The translations under genes were made by a program, and so were the position numbers. Below are positions 14,979-24,668 of a DNA stretch of 64,000 nt, in pieces. Source of the stretch: Ruminococcus sp. (GTDB taxonomy: Bacteria > Bacillota > Clostridia > Oscillospirales > Ruminococcaceae); the NCBI GenBank assembly GCA_014799805.1, contig JAAVHJ010000010.1, positions 110,652-174,651 of the forward strand, written 5' to 3'. The notes beneath the pieces are model-generated. The model was not told the origin of the DNA. It did not search any database and worked only from the letters and a program-made list of their open reading frames with translations. Position 1 is the first letter of the stretch; each line of letters starts with the position of its first letter.

Positions 14979-17441
14979 TCAACCAAGTGTCACAATAACT
15001 TCATGTACTGTACCAGCATCTTTAGCAGGAATAATATTTCCTTCCACTTTTTCGCCGTCAACTGTCATAGACACAACGCCTTTGCATACATGATTTGGAT
15101 TTTCAACTTTAATGTTATAAGTAGCACCACGGAATTGACGTGTTGCTGTGAATCCATCCCATTCATGCGGAATAGATGGGTCAATTTTCAGACCATTCCA
15201 ATCTGGAATGACACCAAGAATATATTGTGAAACTGCAACGAAATTCCATGCTGCTGTACCAGTCAGCCAGCTGTTTTTCGCTTCCCCATGACGTGCAGCG
15301 TCTTTACCTGCAATCATCTGTGCATAAACATAAGGTTCTGTTCTATGTAAATCAGAATATTTTTCTTCTCTGTAAGCAGGAGCAATTTTAGAATAATATT
15401 CAAATGCCTTGTCACCTCTGCCAGCATAAGCTTCTGCACAGATAATCCATGCATTATTATGACAGAAAATACCTGCATTTTCTTTATAGCCGCCTGGATA
15501 AGTAGAAATTTCACCATACTGCACATAATATTTTGTAAATGCAGGGTTATTTAATACTAAACCATGTTCTGTATTTAAATATTTATCAATAGAATCTAAT
15601 GCTTTGATATCTGCACCAACGTCTTTACCAACTTCAGACATTACCATGAAACCTTGTGGCTCAATAAAGATTTTGCCTTCTTCGCATTCTTTAGAACCCA
15701 TTTTTTTGCCTTCGTCGTCATAAGCTCTGATAAACCAATCGCCGTCAAAGCCATATTTCATGATATTATCTTTCATTTTGTCAATTTCAGCCTGTGCAGC
15801 CTTTGCACCCTCTTCATCGCCCTTGTATTTGCAAAGTTCTACATAAGCAGGACCTGCATAAGTAAATAAACCTGCTACCATGAGAGATTCTGCAATTTTA
15901 GAGTACTTGTCCTCGCCGTATTTCGGAGATGTGGAAGTCTGGAAAGATTCCCCTGGTTCTTCGCTCCAGCAAGATAAATTAATGCAGTCATTCCAGTCAG
16001 CACGCATTGCTAATGGCAATCCATGAGGGCCAACATTTGTTGCAACTCTGTAAAAACTCTGTTTCAGATGATGCATCATAGTCTGTGCCTTAGATTCATC
16101 ATTGTCATAAGGAACAAGTTCATCAAGAATGCTATAATCTCCAGATTCTTTGATATAAGCACCTACAGATAAAATCATCCATAATGGGTCATCAGAGAAA
16201 TCACCGCCGATTTGGTCATTGCCTTTTTTGGTTAAAGGCTGATACTGGTGATAACAACCACCATCTTCAAACTGTGTAGAAGCCAAATCAATTAAACGCT
16301 CTCTTGCTCTGTCTGGAATCTGATGCACAAAGCCAAGTAAATCCTGATTAGAATCACGGAAGCCCATGCCACGACCGATACCACTTTCAAAATAAGATGC
16401 AGAACGGCTCATATTAAATGTTACCATGCACTGATACTGATTCCAGATATTCACCATACGATTCATCTTGTCATCAGGTGTATTGACTGTATATTTTGAT
16501 AACAAAGTATTCCACATAGATTTCAAATCTGCAAGCCCTTTTTCTACTTTTTCAGAAGTATTATACTGTTCAATCATTGCATAAGCACGGGATTTGTTTA
16601 AGCTTTTGCCATCTTCTAAGAATTTTTCTTCTCTTGGGTTTTCTACATAACCTAAAATAAAGATTAATTCTTTAGATTCGCCTGCTTGCAAAGTCACAGA
16701 AATGCTATGTGAAGCAATTGGTGACCAACCGTCCGCTTTAGAATTATTAGACTGATTTGCCATAACTGCTTGTGGATTGTTAAAGCCATTATAAAGCCCC
16801 ATAAAAGATTCTCTGTCACAGTCATAGCCATCAATTTCAGAATTTACAGTATAGAATGCAAAATGGTTTCTGCGTTCTTTGTATTCTGTTTTATGGAACA
16901 TGGTTGAACCTTCAATTTCAACTTCACCAGTATTGAAATTTCTCTGGAAATTTTCGCAGTCGTCCTGTGCATTCCAAAGACACCATTCTAACATAGAGAA
17001 TAATTTAAAACTTTTTTCAGAATCGCCTTCATTTTTGAGAACAACTCTTTGAATTTCGCCGTTATAATCCTGTGGCACAAAGAAAGTGACTTCTGCGGAT
17101 AAATTATTTTTCTTACCTGTAATCACGGTATAGCCCATACCATGACGGCATTCGTAAGCGTCAAGTTCAGTTTTTGCTGGAGACCAACCTGGAGACCAAA
17201 CTATATCATTATCATTAATATAAAAATATCTTCCGCCCATATCTACTGGAACGTTATTATAACGATAACGAGTAATTCTTCTCAAACGAGCGTCTTTGTA
17301 AAAATGATATCCACCAGCGGTGTTGGAAATCAAAGAGAAAAATGCTTGTGTACCCAGATAGTTAATCCATGGATAAGGGGTTCTTGGGGAAGTGATGACA
17401 TATTCTTTGTTTACATCATCAAAATGTCCAAATTTTTGCAT
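14979..17441 (-). CDS. Cellobiose phosphorylase, GH94
   Basis: This 820-residue cytoplasmic enzyme splits cellobiose with phosphate into alpha-glucose 1-phosphate and glucose. Characteristic stretches are '[14 protein letters not shown]', '[11 protein letters not shown]', '[18 protein letters not shown]', '[16 protein letters not shown]', '[13 protein letters not shown]' and '[13 protein letters not shown]'. In GH94 the general acid is the Asp of the ADWND region, and the Arg-Asp of GFRDS contacts substrate (from family knowledge). Cellodextrin phosphorylases are usually longer, so cellobiose is the likely substrate. No Shine-Dalgarno is visible before the ATG, and an in-frame TAA 8 codons upstream excludes a longer start. 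Confidence 0.93.
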   Translation of the reverse strand: MQKFGHFDDVNKEYVITSPRTPYPWINYLGTQAFFSLISNTAGGYHFYKDARLRRITRYRYNNVPVDMGGRYFYINDNDIVWSPGWSPAKTELDAYECRHGMGYTVITGKKNNLSAEVTFFVPQDYNGEIQRVVLKNEGDSEKSFKLFSMLEWCLWNAQDDCENFQRNFNTGEVEIEGSTMFHKTEYKERRNHFAFYTVNSEIDGYDCDRESFMGLYNGFNNPQAVMANQSNNSKADGWSPIASHSISVTLQAGESKELIFILGYVENPREEKFLEDGKSLNKSRAYAMIEQYNTSEKVEKGLADLKSMWNTLLSKYTVNTPDDKMNRMVNIWNQYQCMVTFNMSRSASYFESGIGRGMGFRDSNQDLLGFVHQIPDRARERLIDLASTQFEDGGCYHQYQPLTKKGNDQIGGDFSDDPLWMILSVGAYIKESGDYSILDELVPYDNDESKAQTMMHHLKQSFYRVATNVGPHGLPLAMRADWNDCINLSCWSEEPGESFQTSTSPKYGEDKYSKIAESLMVAGLFTYAGPAYVELCKYKGDEEGAKAAQAEIDKMKDNIMKYGFDGDWFIRAYDDEGKKMGSKECEEGKIFIEPQGFMVMSEVGKDVGADIKALDSIDKYLNTEHGLVLNNPAFTKYYVQYGEISTYPGGYKENAGIFCHNNAWIICAEAYAGRGDKAFEYYSKIAPAYREEKYSDLHRTEPYVYAQMIAGKDAARHGEAKNSWLTGTAAWNFVAVSQYILGVIPDWNGLKIDPSIPHEWDGFTATRQFRGATYNIKVENPNHVCKGVVSMTVDGEKVEGNIIPAKDAGTVHEVIVTLG

Positions 17442-17636
17442 ACTTGAATAAATCGCTACTTAAAATATAGACAAACATGTCCATAACAAGAAAATTTCCG
17501 TATAGCCCACGGTACTATTTACAATTATGTAAATAAAAATTCTTGAGTAGCTACTCCTTTCTTAAAAATTAAAAATATTTTTATTCTTCCTGTTTGCATC
17601 TCTGTTTTTAGACAGAAATCACAGAATGCTACAAGT
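17442..17636 (-). promoter_or_regulatory. Long leader of the cellobiose phosphorylase gene
   Basis: About 195 nt of untranslated leader separate the promoter from the GH94 start. It contains an inverted repeat TATTTAC-6 nt-GTAAATA (17516-17535), a short CCGT/ACGG stem, and a lone AAAGGAG with the palindrome GTAGCTAC about 110 nt before the ATG but no convincing start codon behind it. I recognise no known riboswitch class. Catabolite or cellobiose control through this leader is possible but unproven. Confidence 0.4.
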
Positions 17637-17665
17637 ATTATATCATATTTTTAGACAATTGGCAA
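17637..17665 (-). promoter_or_regulatory. Promoter of cellobiose phosphorylase
   Basis: On the minus strand TTGCCA (17660-17665), 17 nt and TATAAT (17637-17642). It lies 196 nt upstream of the GH94 ATG. Confidence 0.65.
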
Positions 17666-17758
17666 GTCTTTTTTGACAAATTTCTAAAACAGTACCGCTA
17701 AAAATTACTTGCATGATTTGTGCATTTTGTCAGTAGTATTATCATTCTGCATGAAAAA

Positions 17759-18766
17759 TTATTTTAGAGTATAAAAATGCTGACGGAATGTCTTGCTTTG
17801 ATTTGGAGCAAGTTCTGTATAGCCTGTCACACCATTGGGCATGTCCAGATTAGGTGCGTCAATCATAGCGGACATGGGCTCAGGACAAAAGTATTTGTTA
17901 AAACCTTTATCATTCCAGAAAATCCAAAATTTATATTCTTCACCGATTTCATAGCAAATTTTCTTACGGGAGCCAGTATCTTCTAATACAATGCCGTAAA
18001 AATCATTACCATTTACATTCATATGCTCTGCAAAATACATTTCATTGTCAATATTTCGTAAAACAGGGCATCTTGTGCCATTTTTATATTCTAAATCCTG
18101 TTCTGTCAGGTCAATAAATTCACCTGTTGGCAAACAACGCTGATTTAAGACCCAACGTTTTCCAATTGGTGCGATAATTCTTTGATTTTCTTCTTTTGCA
18201 TTATCCACAAACGGTGAATTGATACTGGTATGTGTTGCAACAGAAATTGGCATTTGCTTATCAGAAAGATTTGTCAATGTAAATGCATATTCTAAACCAT
18301 TTGCTGACAAAGTAAATACAAATTCTGCTTTGAACGTAATTGGCAAATATTGAAAAAATTCGTCTTTTTCGTCATAAATATATTCTGTTTTGCACCATGC
18401 ACAATTGGCATCTGCCTGATGTTCTGTTACTGTATGGGAACGCTTATGTAAAAATCCATGAATATGATTATTATAAGGTTCTTTTTCGTTGACAGGGAGC
18501 TGATAAACAGCATCAGAAGTTTTTAATACACCATCTGCAAAACGGTTCGGCAAATACAGAGTCGGTAAGCCCCATACTTCCGCAGATTGTAATAATTTTT
18601 CAAAATCATTATTTGGGTTGAATCTGAAAAATTCAATTTGATTTTTTTGGTCACGCAGACGAATGACATTAGAACCAACTTTTGGTGCAATTAAGGCTGT
18701 ATAACCGCCAGCTTCTAAATGGACACATTCCATGTTGCCAAATTTCACAATTTTTGTTTTATTCAT
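17759..18766 (-). CDS. Aldose 1-epimerase family protein
   Basis: This 335-residue protein has the mutarotase beta-sandwich pattern: an early 'VGSNVIRLRD', 'LYLPNRFADGVLKT', the substrate-binding histidine in 'YNNHIHGFLHKRSH', 'VATHTSINSPF' (equivalent to the GNHPYFN region of GalM), and a late 'PEPMSAMIDAPN'. It is therefore an aldose 1-epimerase or a related sugar-phosphate mutarotase; the exact sugar is not clear. AAGGAGG precedes the start. It lies upstream of cellobiose phosphorylase on the same strand but has its own promoter region. A role in interconverting anomers of glucose released from cellobiose would fit. Confidence 0.8.
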   Translation of the reverse strand: MNKTKIVKFGNMECVHLEAGGYTALIAPKVGSNVIRLRDQKNQIEFFRFNPNNDFEKLLQSAEVWGLPTLYLPNRFADGVLKTSDAVYQLPVNEKEPYNNHIHGFLHKRSHTVTEHQADANCAWCKTEYIYDEKDEFFQYLPITFKAEFVFTLSANGLEYAFTLTNLSDKQMPISVATHTSINSPFVDNAKEENQRIIAPIGKRWVLNQRCLPTGEFIDLTEQDLEYKNGTRCPVLRNIDNEMYFAEHMNVNGNDFYGIVLEDTGSRKKICYEIGEEYKFWIFWNDKGFNKYFCPEPMSAMIDAPNLDMPNGVTGYTELAPNQSKTFRQHFYTLK

Positions 18767-19071
18767 GAAAAAAATCCTCCTTGATATGAAATAATAATTA
18801 AAAAAATAATGATTATTTTTATTTTAGCATATAATTTTCAATTTGTCCAGAGGATTGAAAAAAATATCCTACTTTGCACAGCAAATTTTTTTAAATTTGT
18901 GCAAAATCACGATTTTTTAAATTTAAGTTCTAAAACTTTCACATTCTGAATGAAAAAATACAATTTCCCCTTGCAAAATACAAAAAAGCATGTTATAATA
19001 ACGATAATCTGTATATTAGAACAGAGAATTATATTTAAAAAAAATTTTTTAAAAAAGGAGGAAAATTTTTT
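18767..19071. promoter_or_regulatory. Divergent promoter region with shared inverted repeat
   Basis: This 305-bp gap holds promoters for both flanking genes. Leftward there is TGGACA-17-TAAAAT near 18825-18850. Rightward there is TTGCAA-17-TATAAT at 18971-18999. Between them TTTGCACA (18873-18880) and TGTGCAAA (18898-18905) form a perfect 8-bp inverted repeat that could bind a regulator acting on both genes. Confidence 0.5.
18971..18999 (+). promoter_or_regulatory. Promoter of the YfhO gene
   Basis: TTGCAA (18971-18976), 17 nt and TATAAT (18994-18999), 72 nt upstream of the ATG. Confidence 0.7.
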
Positions 19072-21936
19072 ATGTTAAGTCAAAATGCAGAAGTCAATTC
19101 TGCATCCAAAGCAACACTGTTACAGGGTAAGAACAAAGCTTCCATTGGCGAAGTTCTTAAAAGCTGGGCGTCCCGCAACCGATGGTATCTGATGGCATTT
19201 TTTATTCCGATTATTTTAATGTATATCAGCTATGCTATTTTCGGACTGTATCCATTCGGGGAGGAATCCGTTCTTGCATTGGACTTTAATGCACAGTATG
19301 TGTATTATTTTGAAGCTTTGCGAGATGCATTCTGGGGTGATGGAAGTGTTTTCTACAGTTGGGGGCGAAATCTTTCAGGCGGTTATATGGGTATTATCGG
19401 CTATTATTTAGCAAGTCCATTTACTCTGATTGTTATGCTTCTCCCTGAAAAAATGATGTTAACAAGTTTGTTACTCATGATTCTTGCGAAAATTGGTTCT
19501 GCAAGTACGATATTCTGTTTATATTTGCAGAAATCAAAAAAATTACAGCCAATGTCTGCTATGATGTTTGGTATTTTATATTCTCTCATGGCATATATGG
19601 TCATTCAGACAATTGACCCGATGTGGTTAGATGGTCTGGTATTTTTGCCATTAATTGCACTTGGTGTGGAATATTTAATAGACGATGGCAGAAAAATTAA
19701 TTATATTATTCCATTGGCAATTATGTTTGTCGCCAATTTCTATATTGGCTATATGTTGGGAATTTTCACAGCATTTTATTTTATTTATTATTTATTCTTT
19801 GGCACAGATTTAAAAAACAGAAAAGCAAAAGATTATGTTTATACTTGTTTCACATTTGGTGTGAGTACAATTGTTGCTGTGATGTGTTCCGCATTTATGA
19901 TTTTGCCAGTATATAAGGCATTATCACTTGGTAAATTTGATTTCACAACACCAGATTACAGTTTTAAAACACAGTTTGACCCGATTATTATATTAAGACA
20001 GCTCCTGACATGTCAATATGATTCTGTTAATGTACAGGGCAGTCCTGAAATTTATTGTGGCATTTTAACTGTTGTATTATTGCCTTTGTTCTTCCTGAGT
20101 AAAAAAATTACAGCAAAGAAAAAAATGGGCTATGGATTTTTATTAACAGTTATGTTCTTCAGCATGTATATCAAACCTGTTGACATGTGGTGGCATGGCG
20201 GACAAGTGCCAAACTGGTTGCCGTTCCGATATTCTTTTATTGTATCATTTATTTTATTATCTATGGCAGCAAGTGTTTACAAAGAATTAGAGCATACAGA
20301 TATTACACATTTTAGTGGTATTTTCTTTGGCATTATGGCAATTGCATTATATATTAATGCACAGGAATATGAACATCTTGATGCAATGAAATCTATCTGG
20401 CTGTCAATTGGTCTTGCAGGCGTATATTTATTAATTTTATACAGCATGTGTCAGAAAAAAACAAAATATGCTTTGCCAATTCTCTTAATGTGTGTTATTT
20501 CTGGCGAATTAGTATTTAATACAGTCGAAACAATGAAAGCTGTTGACAAAGAAGTTGCCTATTCTACCAGAGCATCTTACAGAACTTTTGTCCGTTCTGG
20601 TCGTGAAGCAGTTGCTACGATGAATGAATTAGATGGCGGTACTGACCCTGACGGCGGCTTATTCCGTTCTGAAAAGACATTTACAAGATGTATTAATGAT
20701 AATTTAGCATTTGGTCTGAAAGGTCTTACGCATTCCAGCTCTGTTATGAATGCACAGACTTTGAATTTTATTGAAACACTTGGTTATAACATGAGAAGTT
20801 ATTATTCCCGTTATGATGGCACAACAGAGCTTGCAGATTCTCTGTTAGGCATTAAATATGTTCTTGACAGAGGAGATAATTCACCCAGAAGTCTTTTGCA
20901 TGAATCTTATGAACGTGTTGCAGATTATAATTATCAAGACTATGACGATAAAAATGCAGATGGTTCGCCTAAAAATAAAACAATCAGCATTTATAAAAAT
21001 CCAAATGCATTATCTATTGGCTATCTCGTGAATGAAGATTTATTAAGAATTGACCATCTTGGAAATGATAACCCATTTAATAGCCAGAATGTTTTATTAA
21101 GCACCATGATGGGAAAAACTGGTTTTGATGAAGAAGGACAAATTGCTGGTATAGAAGCTTATTATACTGCAATTAATCTTGATGACACAGTCTTAGGTGC
21201 AGTCACACTTTCTGATTATAACGGTCAGGCTTGCTATACAAAAATGGATTCTGGCGACCCGACTGTTGACTATTGCTTTACAGTCACAGAAAATAAGCGT
21301 GTTTATGCGTATCTCAAAACAGAAAATGAACAAGCTGTTAATCTTTGGCTTGGCACGTATAACGAAGATAAAGGGATTTATGAATTTGACAGCAGAGGCT
21401 TTGGCACGTATTTTGAAACCAAAAACTATTGTATTTTAGATTTAGGTGTCTATGAAGTCGGTACAAAAGTTGCACTTCGTATGACAGTTAGCAATGATAA
21501 TAATGCAACTATCGTAAAAGCACCTTATTTCTACTATTTCAACGAAGATGTCTTCCAGAATGATATTGATATTTTAAAAACAAAGCAATTAAATATTCAA
21601 AAACATTCTGACACGTATATCAAAGGCACTATAGATGCACAAGAGGGCGAAATATTATTTACTTCTATTCCTTATGAAGAAGGCTGGACTGTCAAAGTAG
21701 ACGGAAAAAAAGTTGACACATCACAATGCTTGAAAGCAATGATTTATGTGCCACTGACAGCTGGAACGCATACAATAACATTATCTTATTTACCGCCTTA
21801 TTTTGCATTAAGCATGGTATTATTAGTCATTGGTATCGTTATTATTGTAATGTTCTATCGTTATGACAGAAAAAATAATAAAATTTTAATCGCAAGAATC
21901 AGAAATAAAAAACGTGAAGCAATGAAAAACGCATAA
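19072..21936 (+). CDS. YfhO family membrane protein
   Basis: The protein has 954 residues. After a basic cytoplasmic N-terminus, about a dozen membrane helices fill residues 40-490. The first extracytoplasmic loop is characteristic of YfhO: 'DFNAQYVYYFEALRDAFWGDGSVFYSWGRNLSGGYMGIIGYYLASPF'. A large extracytoplasmic domain (about 500-900) ends with 'PYEEGWTVKVDGKKVD' and 'YLPPYF', then one more helix and a basic tail. YfhO proteins are GT-C-like; in Bacillus and Listeria homologues are linked to glycosylation of lipoteichoic acid. GGAGG precedes the start. The gene is monocistronic, ending at a strong terminator. Confidence 0.9.
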   Translation: MLSQNAEVNSASKATLLQGKNKASIGEVLKSWASRNRWYLMAFFIPIILMYISYAIFGLYPFGEESVLALDFNAQYVYYFEALRDAFWGDGSVFYSWGRNLSGGYMGIIGYYLASPFTLIVMLLPEKMMLTSLLLMILAKIGSASTIFCLYLQKSKKLQPMSAMMFGILYSLMAYMVIQTIDPMWLDGLVFLPLIALGVEYLIDDGRKINYIIPLAIMFVANFYIGYMLGIFTAFYFIYYLFFGTDLKNRKAKDYVYTCFTFGVSTIVAVMCSAFMILPVYKALSLGKFDFTTPDYSFKTQFDPIIILRQLLTCQYDSVNVQGSPEIYCGILTVVLLPLFFLSKKITAKKKMGYGFLLTVMFFSMYIKPVDMWWHGGQVPNWLPFRYSFIVSFILLSMAASVYKELEHTDITHFSGIFFGIMAIALYINAQEYEHLDAMKSIWLSIGLAGVYLLILYSMCQKKTKYALPILLMCVISGELVFNTVETMKAVDKEVAYSTRASYRTFVRSGREAVATMNELDGGTDPDGGLFRSEKTFTRCINDNLAFGLKGLTHSSSVMNAQTLNFIETLGYNMRSYYSRYDGTTELADSLLGIKYVLDRGDNSPRSLLHESYERVADYNYQDYDDKNADGSPKNKTISIYKNPNALSIGYLVNEDLLRIDHLGNDNPFNSQNVLLSTMMGKTGFDEEGQIAGIEAYYTAINLDDTVLGAVTLSDYNGQACYTKMDSGDPTVDYCFTVTENKRVYAYLKTENEQAVNLWLGTYNEDKGIYEFDSRGFGTYFETKNYCILDLGVYEVGTKVALRMTVSNDNNATIVKAPYFYYFNEDVFQNDIDILKTKQLNIQKHSDTYIKGTIDAQEGEILFTSIPYEEGWTVKVDGKKVDTSQCLKAMIYVPLTAGTHTITLSYLPPYFALSMVLLVIGIVIIVMFYRYDRKNNKILIARIRNKKREAMKNA

Positions 21937-21950
21937 TATTAAAAAATTTT

Positions 21951-21984
21951 AAAAGGGACGGCATTCCCCATGCTGTCCCTTTTC
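21951..21984 (+). terminator. Terminator of the YfhO gene
   Basis: AAAAGGGACGGCAT and ATGCTGTCCCTTTT pair around a 5-nt loop with one G-T/A mismatch, ending in TTTT. Confidence 0.85.
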
Positions 21985-22060
21985 ACAGGTTTATGCAGTT
22001 TTGCATAATATTATTTATAATATAATTATATTCAGAAATTCAAAAAGGAGTGATTATTTC

Positions 22061-22948
22061 ATGATAAAATTACAAATTCCTGCAACAAGTGCTAATCTTG
22101 GAGCTGGATTTGATGCTTTAGGCTTGGCTTTGCAATATTATAATTATGTCGAAATGGAAGAATCAGACTGTATTGAAATTACTTCTACAGATAACACTTC
22201 TGTGCCGACAGATGAAAAAAATTTAATTTATATTTCTGCAAAAGATTTATTTGAAGTCTGTGGGAAAAAATTAACTGGTCTGAAATTAATCCAGACAAAT
22301 CAAATTCCTATGACAAGAGGCTTAGGCTCAAGCTCAGCTTGTATTGTTGCTGGATTAGTGGGAGCAAATACTTTGCTTGGGAATCCTTTGGGAACAGATG
22401 ATTTAGTTGACCTTGCCACACAAATTGAAGGGCACCCTGATAATATTGCACCTGCCTTACTAGGAGGCATTGTAACAGCTGTTTTTGACGGAAGGCGTGT
22501 ACATTGGGTCAAACAAGAAGTTTATACAAAACTCAGATTTGTTGCTATGATTCCAGATTTTGAATTAAAAACAGAAAAAGCAAGAGCCTGTTTGCCAACA
22601 GAAATTTCCCACAAAGACGCTGTGTATAATTTATCCCGTGCCGCATTATTTTCAGCTTCTCTTTTAACTGGAAAATTTGAAAATCTTCGTACTGCAACAC
22701 ATGATAAATTACATCAACCTTACAGAATGGCATTAATCCCACATGCAAGAGAAGTTTTTGACATTGCCTATGCACATGGTGCGTATGCAGTCTATATTTC
22801 AGGTGCAGGACCAACTATCATGGCAATTGTTGATGAAGAAAATACATATTTTGCGGGGAAAATGCGATTTTCTCTTGATAATACAGGATTAAAAGGCTGG
22901 CAAGTACATGATTTAAAAATTGATAATACAGGTTGTGTATTATTATAA
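22061..22948 (+). CDS. thrB: Homoserine kinase ThrB
   Basis: This 295-residue GHMP-family kinase phosphorylates L-homoserine on the way to threonine. Motif 1 is 'IPATSANLGAGFDALGLAL', the ATP-binding glycine-rich loop is 'TRGLGSSSACIVAGLVGAN' and 'EGHPDNIAPALLGG' follows. Motif 3, 'YISGAGPTIMAIV', lies near the end. I start at the ATG at 22061, which has AAGGAG 10 nt upstream; the 20 extra residues in the track translate untranslated leader. The gene stands alone between terminators, while aspartate kinase of the same pathway is at 31.8-33.1 kb. Confidence 0.95.
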   Translation: MIKLQIPATSANLGAGFDALGLALQYYNYVEMEESDCIEITSTDNTSVPTDEKNLIYISAKDLFEVCGKKLTGLKLIQTNQIPMTRGLGSSSACIVAGLVGANTLLGNPLGTDDLVDLATQIEGHPDNIAPALLGGIVTAVFDGRRVHWVKQEVYTKLRFVAMIPDFELKTEKARACLPTEISHKDAVYNLSRAALFSASLLTGKFENLRTATHDKLHQPYRMALIPHAREVFDIAYAHGAYAVYISGAGPTIMAIVDEENTYFAGKMRFSLDNTGLKGWQVHDLKIDNTGCVLL

Positions 22949-22952
22949 TTTT

Positions 22953-22984
22953 AAAATCCCTGTAATGATTTTTACAGGGATTTT
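22953..22984. terminator. Bidirectional terminator
   Basis: A perfect 13-bp stem (AAAATCCCTGTAA) with a 6-nt loop lies between the convergent thrB and flavoprotein genes, with T-runs on both strands. Confidence 0.88.
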
Positions 22985-22988
22985 GATT

Positions 22989-23540
22989 TTAATCAATAGA
23001 TTTTCCAAGTGCATAAGCTTTTTGAAGTTCAGGTTTATTTTTAATATCACCAACATCACCATTTCCACCAGCAAGAACATGCCCCAAACTTTCCCATTTT
23101 AAATGTCCCATCAAATGCTGATAATAATTTAAAACATCTTCAAAGCCGTTTCCCTCTGCTGACATAAGTAAAACAGCCTTTCTGTCATGTCCTCTTAACA
23201 AATTTCCGTCATTTTCTTCTAATGCAAATAATCTATCAATGGCAATTCTAATTTGTCCGCTCATATGCCAGTAATATAAAGGCGTTGCAAAAACAATAAT
23301 ATTACTTTCTTTTACAGCAGGATAAATTTTCTGCATATCATCTTTCTGCACACAGGGACAGACTTTACTGCTATGACCGCCAAAACAGCCTTTACAACCA
23401 TGTATTTCCATTTCATCAAGAAAAAATTCTACAACACTGTTTCCAGATTCTTCTGCACCTCTGGTAAATTCAGCTGTTAATGCAGAAGTATTTCCATTTT
23501 TCCTAGGACTGCCGTTAAGAATTACAATTTTTTGATTCAT
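22989..23540 (-). CDS. Flavodoxin-fold NAD(P)H-dependent FMN reductase family protein
   Basis: The 183-residue flavodoxin-like protein has the FMN phosphate loop 'LNGSPRKNGNTSAL', a cysteine cluster 'GCKGCFGGHSSKVCPC' and the flavin-binding segment 'VFATPLYYWHMSGQIRIAIDRLF'. The cluster resembles that of iron-sulfur flavoproteins but lacks the third cysteine of the compact CxxCxxC pattern. The start at 23540 follows AGGAGA; the 26 extra residues in the track are upstream sequence. A homologous gene lies 16 nt upstream, so the two form a duplicated pair. The substrate is unknown. Confidence 0.85.
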   Translation of the reverse strand: MNQKIVILNGSPRKNGNTSALTAEFTRGAEESGNSVVEFFLDEMEIHGCKGCFGGHSSKVCPCVQKDDMQKIYPAVKESNIIVFATPLYYWHMSGQIRIAIDRLFALEENDGNLLRGHDRKAVLLMSAEGNGFEDVLNYYQHLMGHLKWESLGHVLAGGNGDVGDIKNKPELQKAYALGKSID

Positions 23541-23556
23541 ATTATAATTTCTCCTA

Positions 23557-24102
23557 TTAAAGCTTATTTGCAAGTGCAATTGCCTGTTGACAGCCATCTG
23601 TTTTGTCAATATCGCCAATATTTAATACACTAGGAATTAACACTTCACCAATCATAGTCCATTTGTTTAATTTTGCAGAACGTTCAATTGGAATACGTAC
23701 GCCGTCCATAACAGTCATATCATCTTCTTCACAACAAGTAATTAAAGCACATTCTTTGCCTGCAATATCTTTTCCGCCAATCACAAGTGAAAAAATACGG
23801 TCAATGACAGCTTTGATTTGTGCAGGAATAGAATACCAGTAAACAGGCATTGTAAATACAATGACATCTGCATCAAGAATTGCTGGTGCAATTTTATTAA
23901 AATCATCATCAAATGTACATGCTTTCCCAGTAGAATAACATGTCTGACATGCACGGCAACCTGAAATTTTCATCATGGCTGTATCAAACCGTGTGACAGT
24001 ATGTCCATTTTGTTCAGCTGTCTGAATAAATGCGTCTGTCATAGCAAAACTATTGCCATTTTTTCTTGGACTTCCTGTTAATACAAGAACTTTTTTGCCC
24101 AT
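23557..24102 (-). CDS. Iron-sulfur flavoprotein-like NAD(P)H-dependent oxidoreductase
   Basis: This 181-residue paralogue of the downstream gene has 'LTGSPRKNGNSFAMTDAF', then 'GCRACQTCYSTGKACTFDDDF', whose cysteines follow the CxxCxxCx6C spacing of iron-sulfur flavoproteins (possible [4Fe-4S] site), and 'VFTMPVYWYSIPAQIKAVIDRIF' for FMN binding. It probably passes electrons between a reduced carrier and a small-molecule acceptor. GGAGG precedes the start. It is divergent from a broken HxlR-type regulator, a common pairing for flavin oxidoreductases that respond to electrophiles or redox stress. Confidence 0.87.
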   Translation of the reverse strand: MGKKVLVLTGSPRKNGNSFAMTDAFIQTAEQNGHTVTRFDTAMMKISGCRACQTCYSTGKACTFDDDFNKIAPAILDADVIVFTMPVYWYSIPAQIKAVIDRIFSLVIGGKDIAGKECALITCCEEDDMTVMDGVRIPIERSAKLNKWTMIGEVLIPSVLNIGDIDKTDGCQQAIALANKL

Positions 24103-24140
24103 AATACATACCTCCAGATTTAAAAAATTTTTATTTCAGC

Positions 24141-24223
24141 ATTGACTTTTAGAAATTGCTGTGTTATTATTATAACATAATTTTATAAAAAATCAAGTAC
24201 GCACATGTAAGTAATATACTTAC
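24141..24223 (+). promoter_or_regulatory. Divergent control region with 7-bp palindrome
   Basis: TTGACT, 17 nt and TATTAT form a possible rightward promoter. GTAAGTA (24207-24213) and TACTTAC (24217-24223) form a perfect inverted repeat just before the ribosome binding site of the HxlR reading frame, a natural place for an autoregulatory operator. Confidence 0.5.
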
Positions 24224-24248
24224 CAAAAGGAGAGTGTGATTAATTATC

Positions 24249-24590
24249 ATGAATGATTTAACATGCATTCAAAATGCAAAGCTAGAAAATACGGGATTTT
24301 ATTATACCATGCGTTTGATACAAGGAAAATATAAAATGTTTATTTTATATACACTCATGCATTATAAAATCGTACGCTTTAACGAAATGAAACGATATAT
24401 TGGCAATGTTTGGGATAGGACATTGAGTGCAATACTAAAATAATTGGAATTTGATAAATTAATTCATAGAAAAGAATATCCCCAGATTCCGCCAAAAGTA
24501 GAATATAGCCTGACAGAACGTGGAAAATCTTTAATTCCTATTTTAGATACCATGTGCGAATGGGGAGAAATTCATAAAAAAGAGCTGTAA
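24249..24590 (+). pseudogene. HxlR family regulator interrupted by an in-frame TAA
   Basis: The track shows 64 codons ending at TAA (24441-24443). The same frame then stays open for another 48 codons to TAA at 24588-24590 and clearly continues the HxlR winged helix: 'DRTLSAILK', stop, '[30 protein letters not shown]' and 'CEWGEIH'. Family members normally read LKELE here, so a single GAA-to-TAA change explains the break. AAAGGAGA precedes the start. It is a recent nonsense pseudogene, a sequencing error, or a case of readthrough. Intact, it would have regulated the divergent flavoprotein pair. Confidence 0.82.
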
Positions 24591-24605
24591 ATAATAAATA
24601 ACATT

Positions 24606-24630
24606 AAGGTCGGGGAAATTCCTCGACCTT
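24606..24630. terminator. Hairpin between convergent genes
   Basis: AAGGTCG and CGACCTT pair, extended by two G-C pairs inside. The T-tract is absent on both strands, so its strength is doubtful. Confidence 0.4.
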
Positions 24631-24668
24631 ATGTAATATATCAAATTTTTTATCTTTGCTGTGAATTA

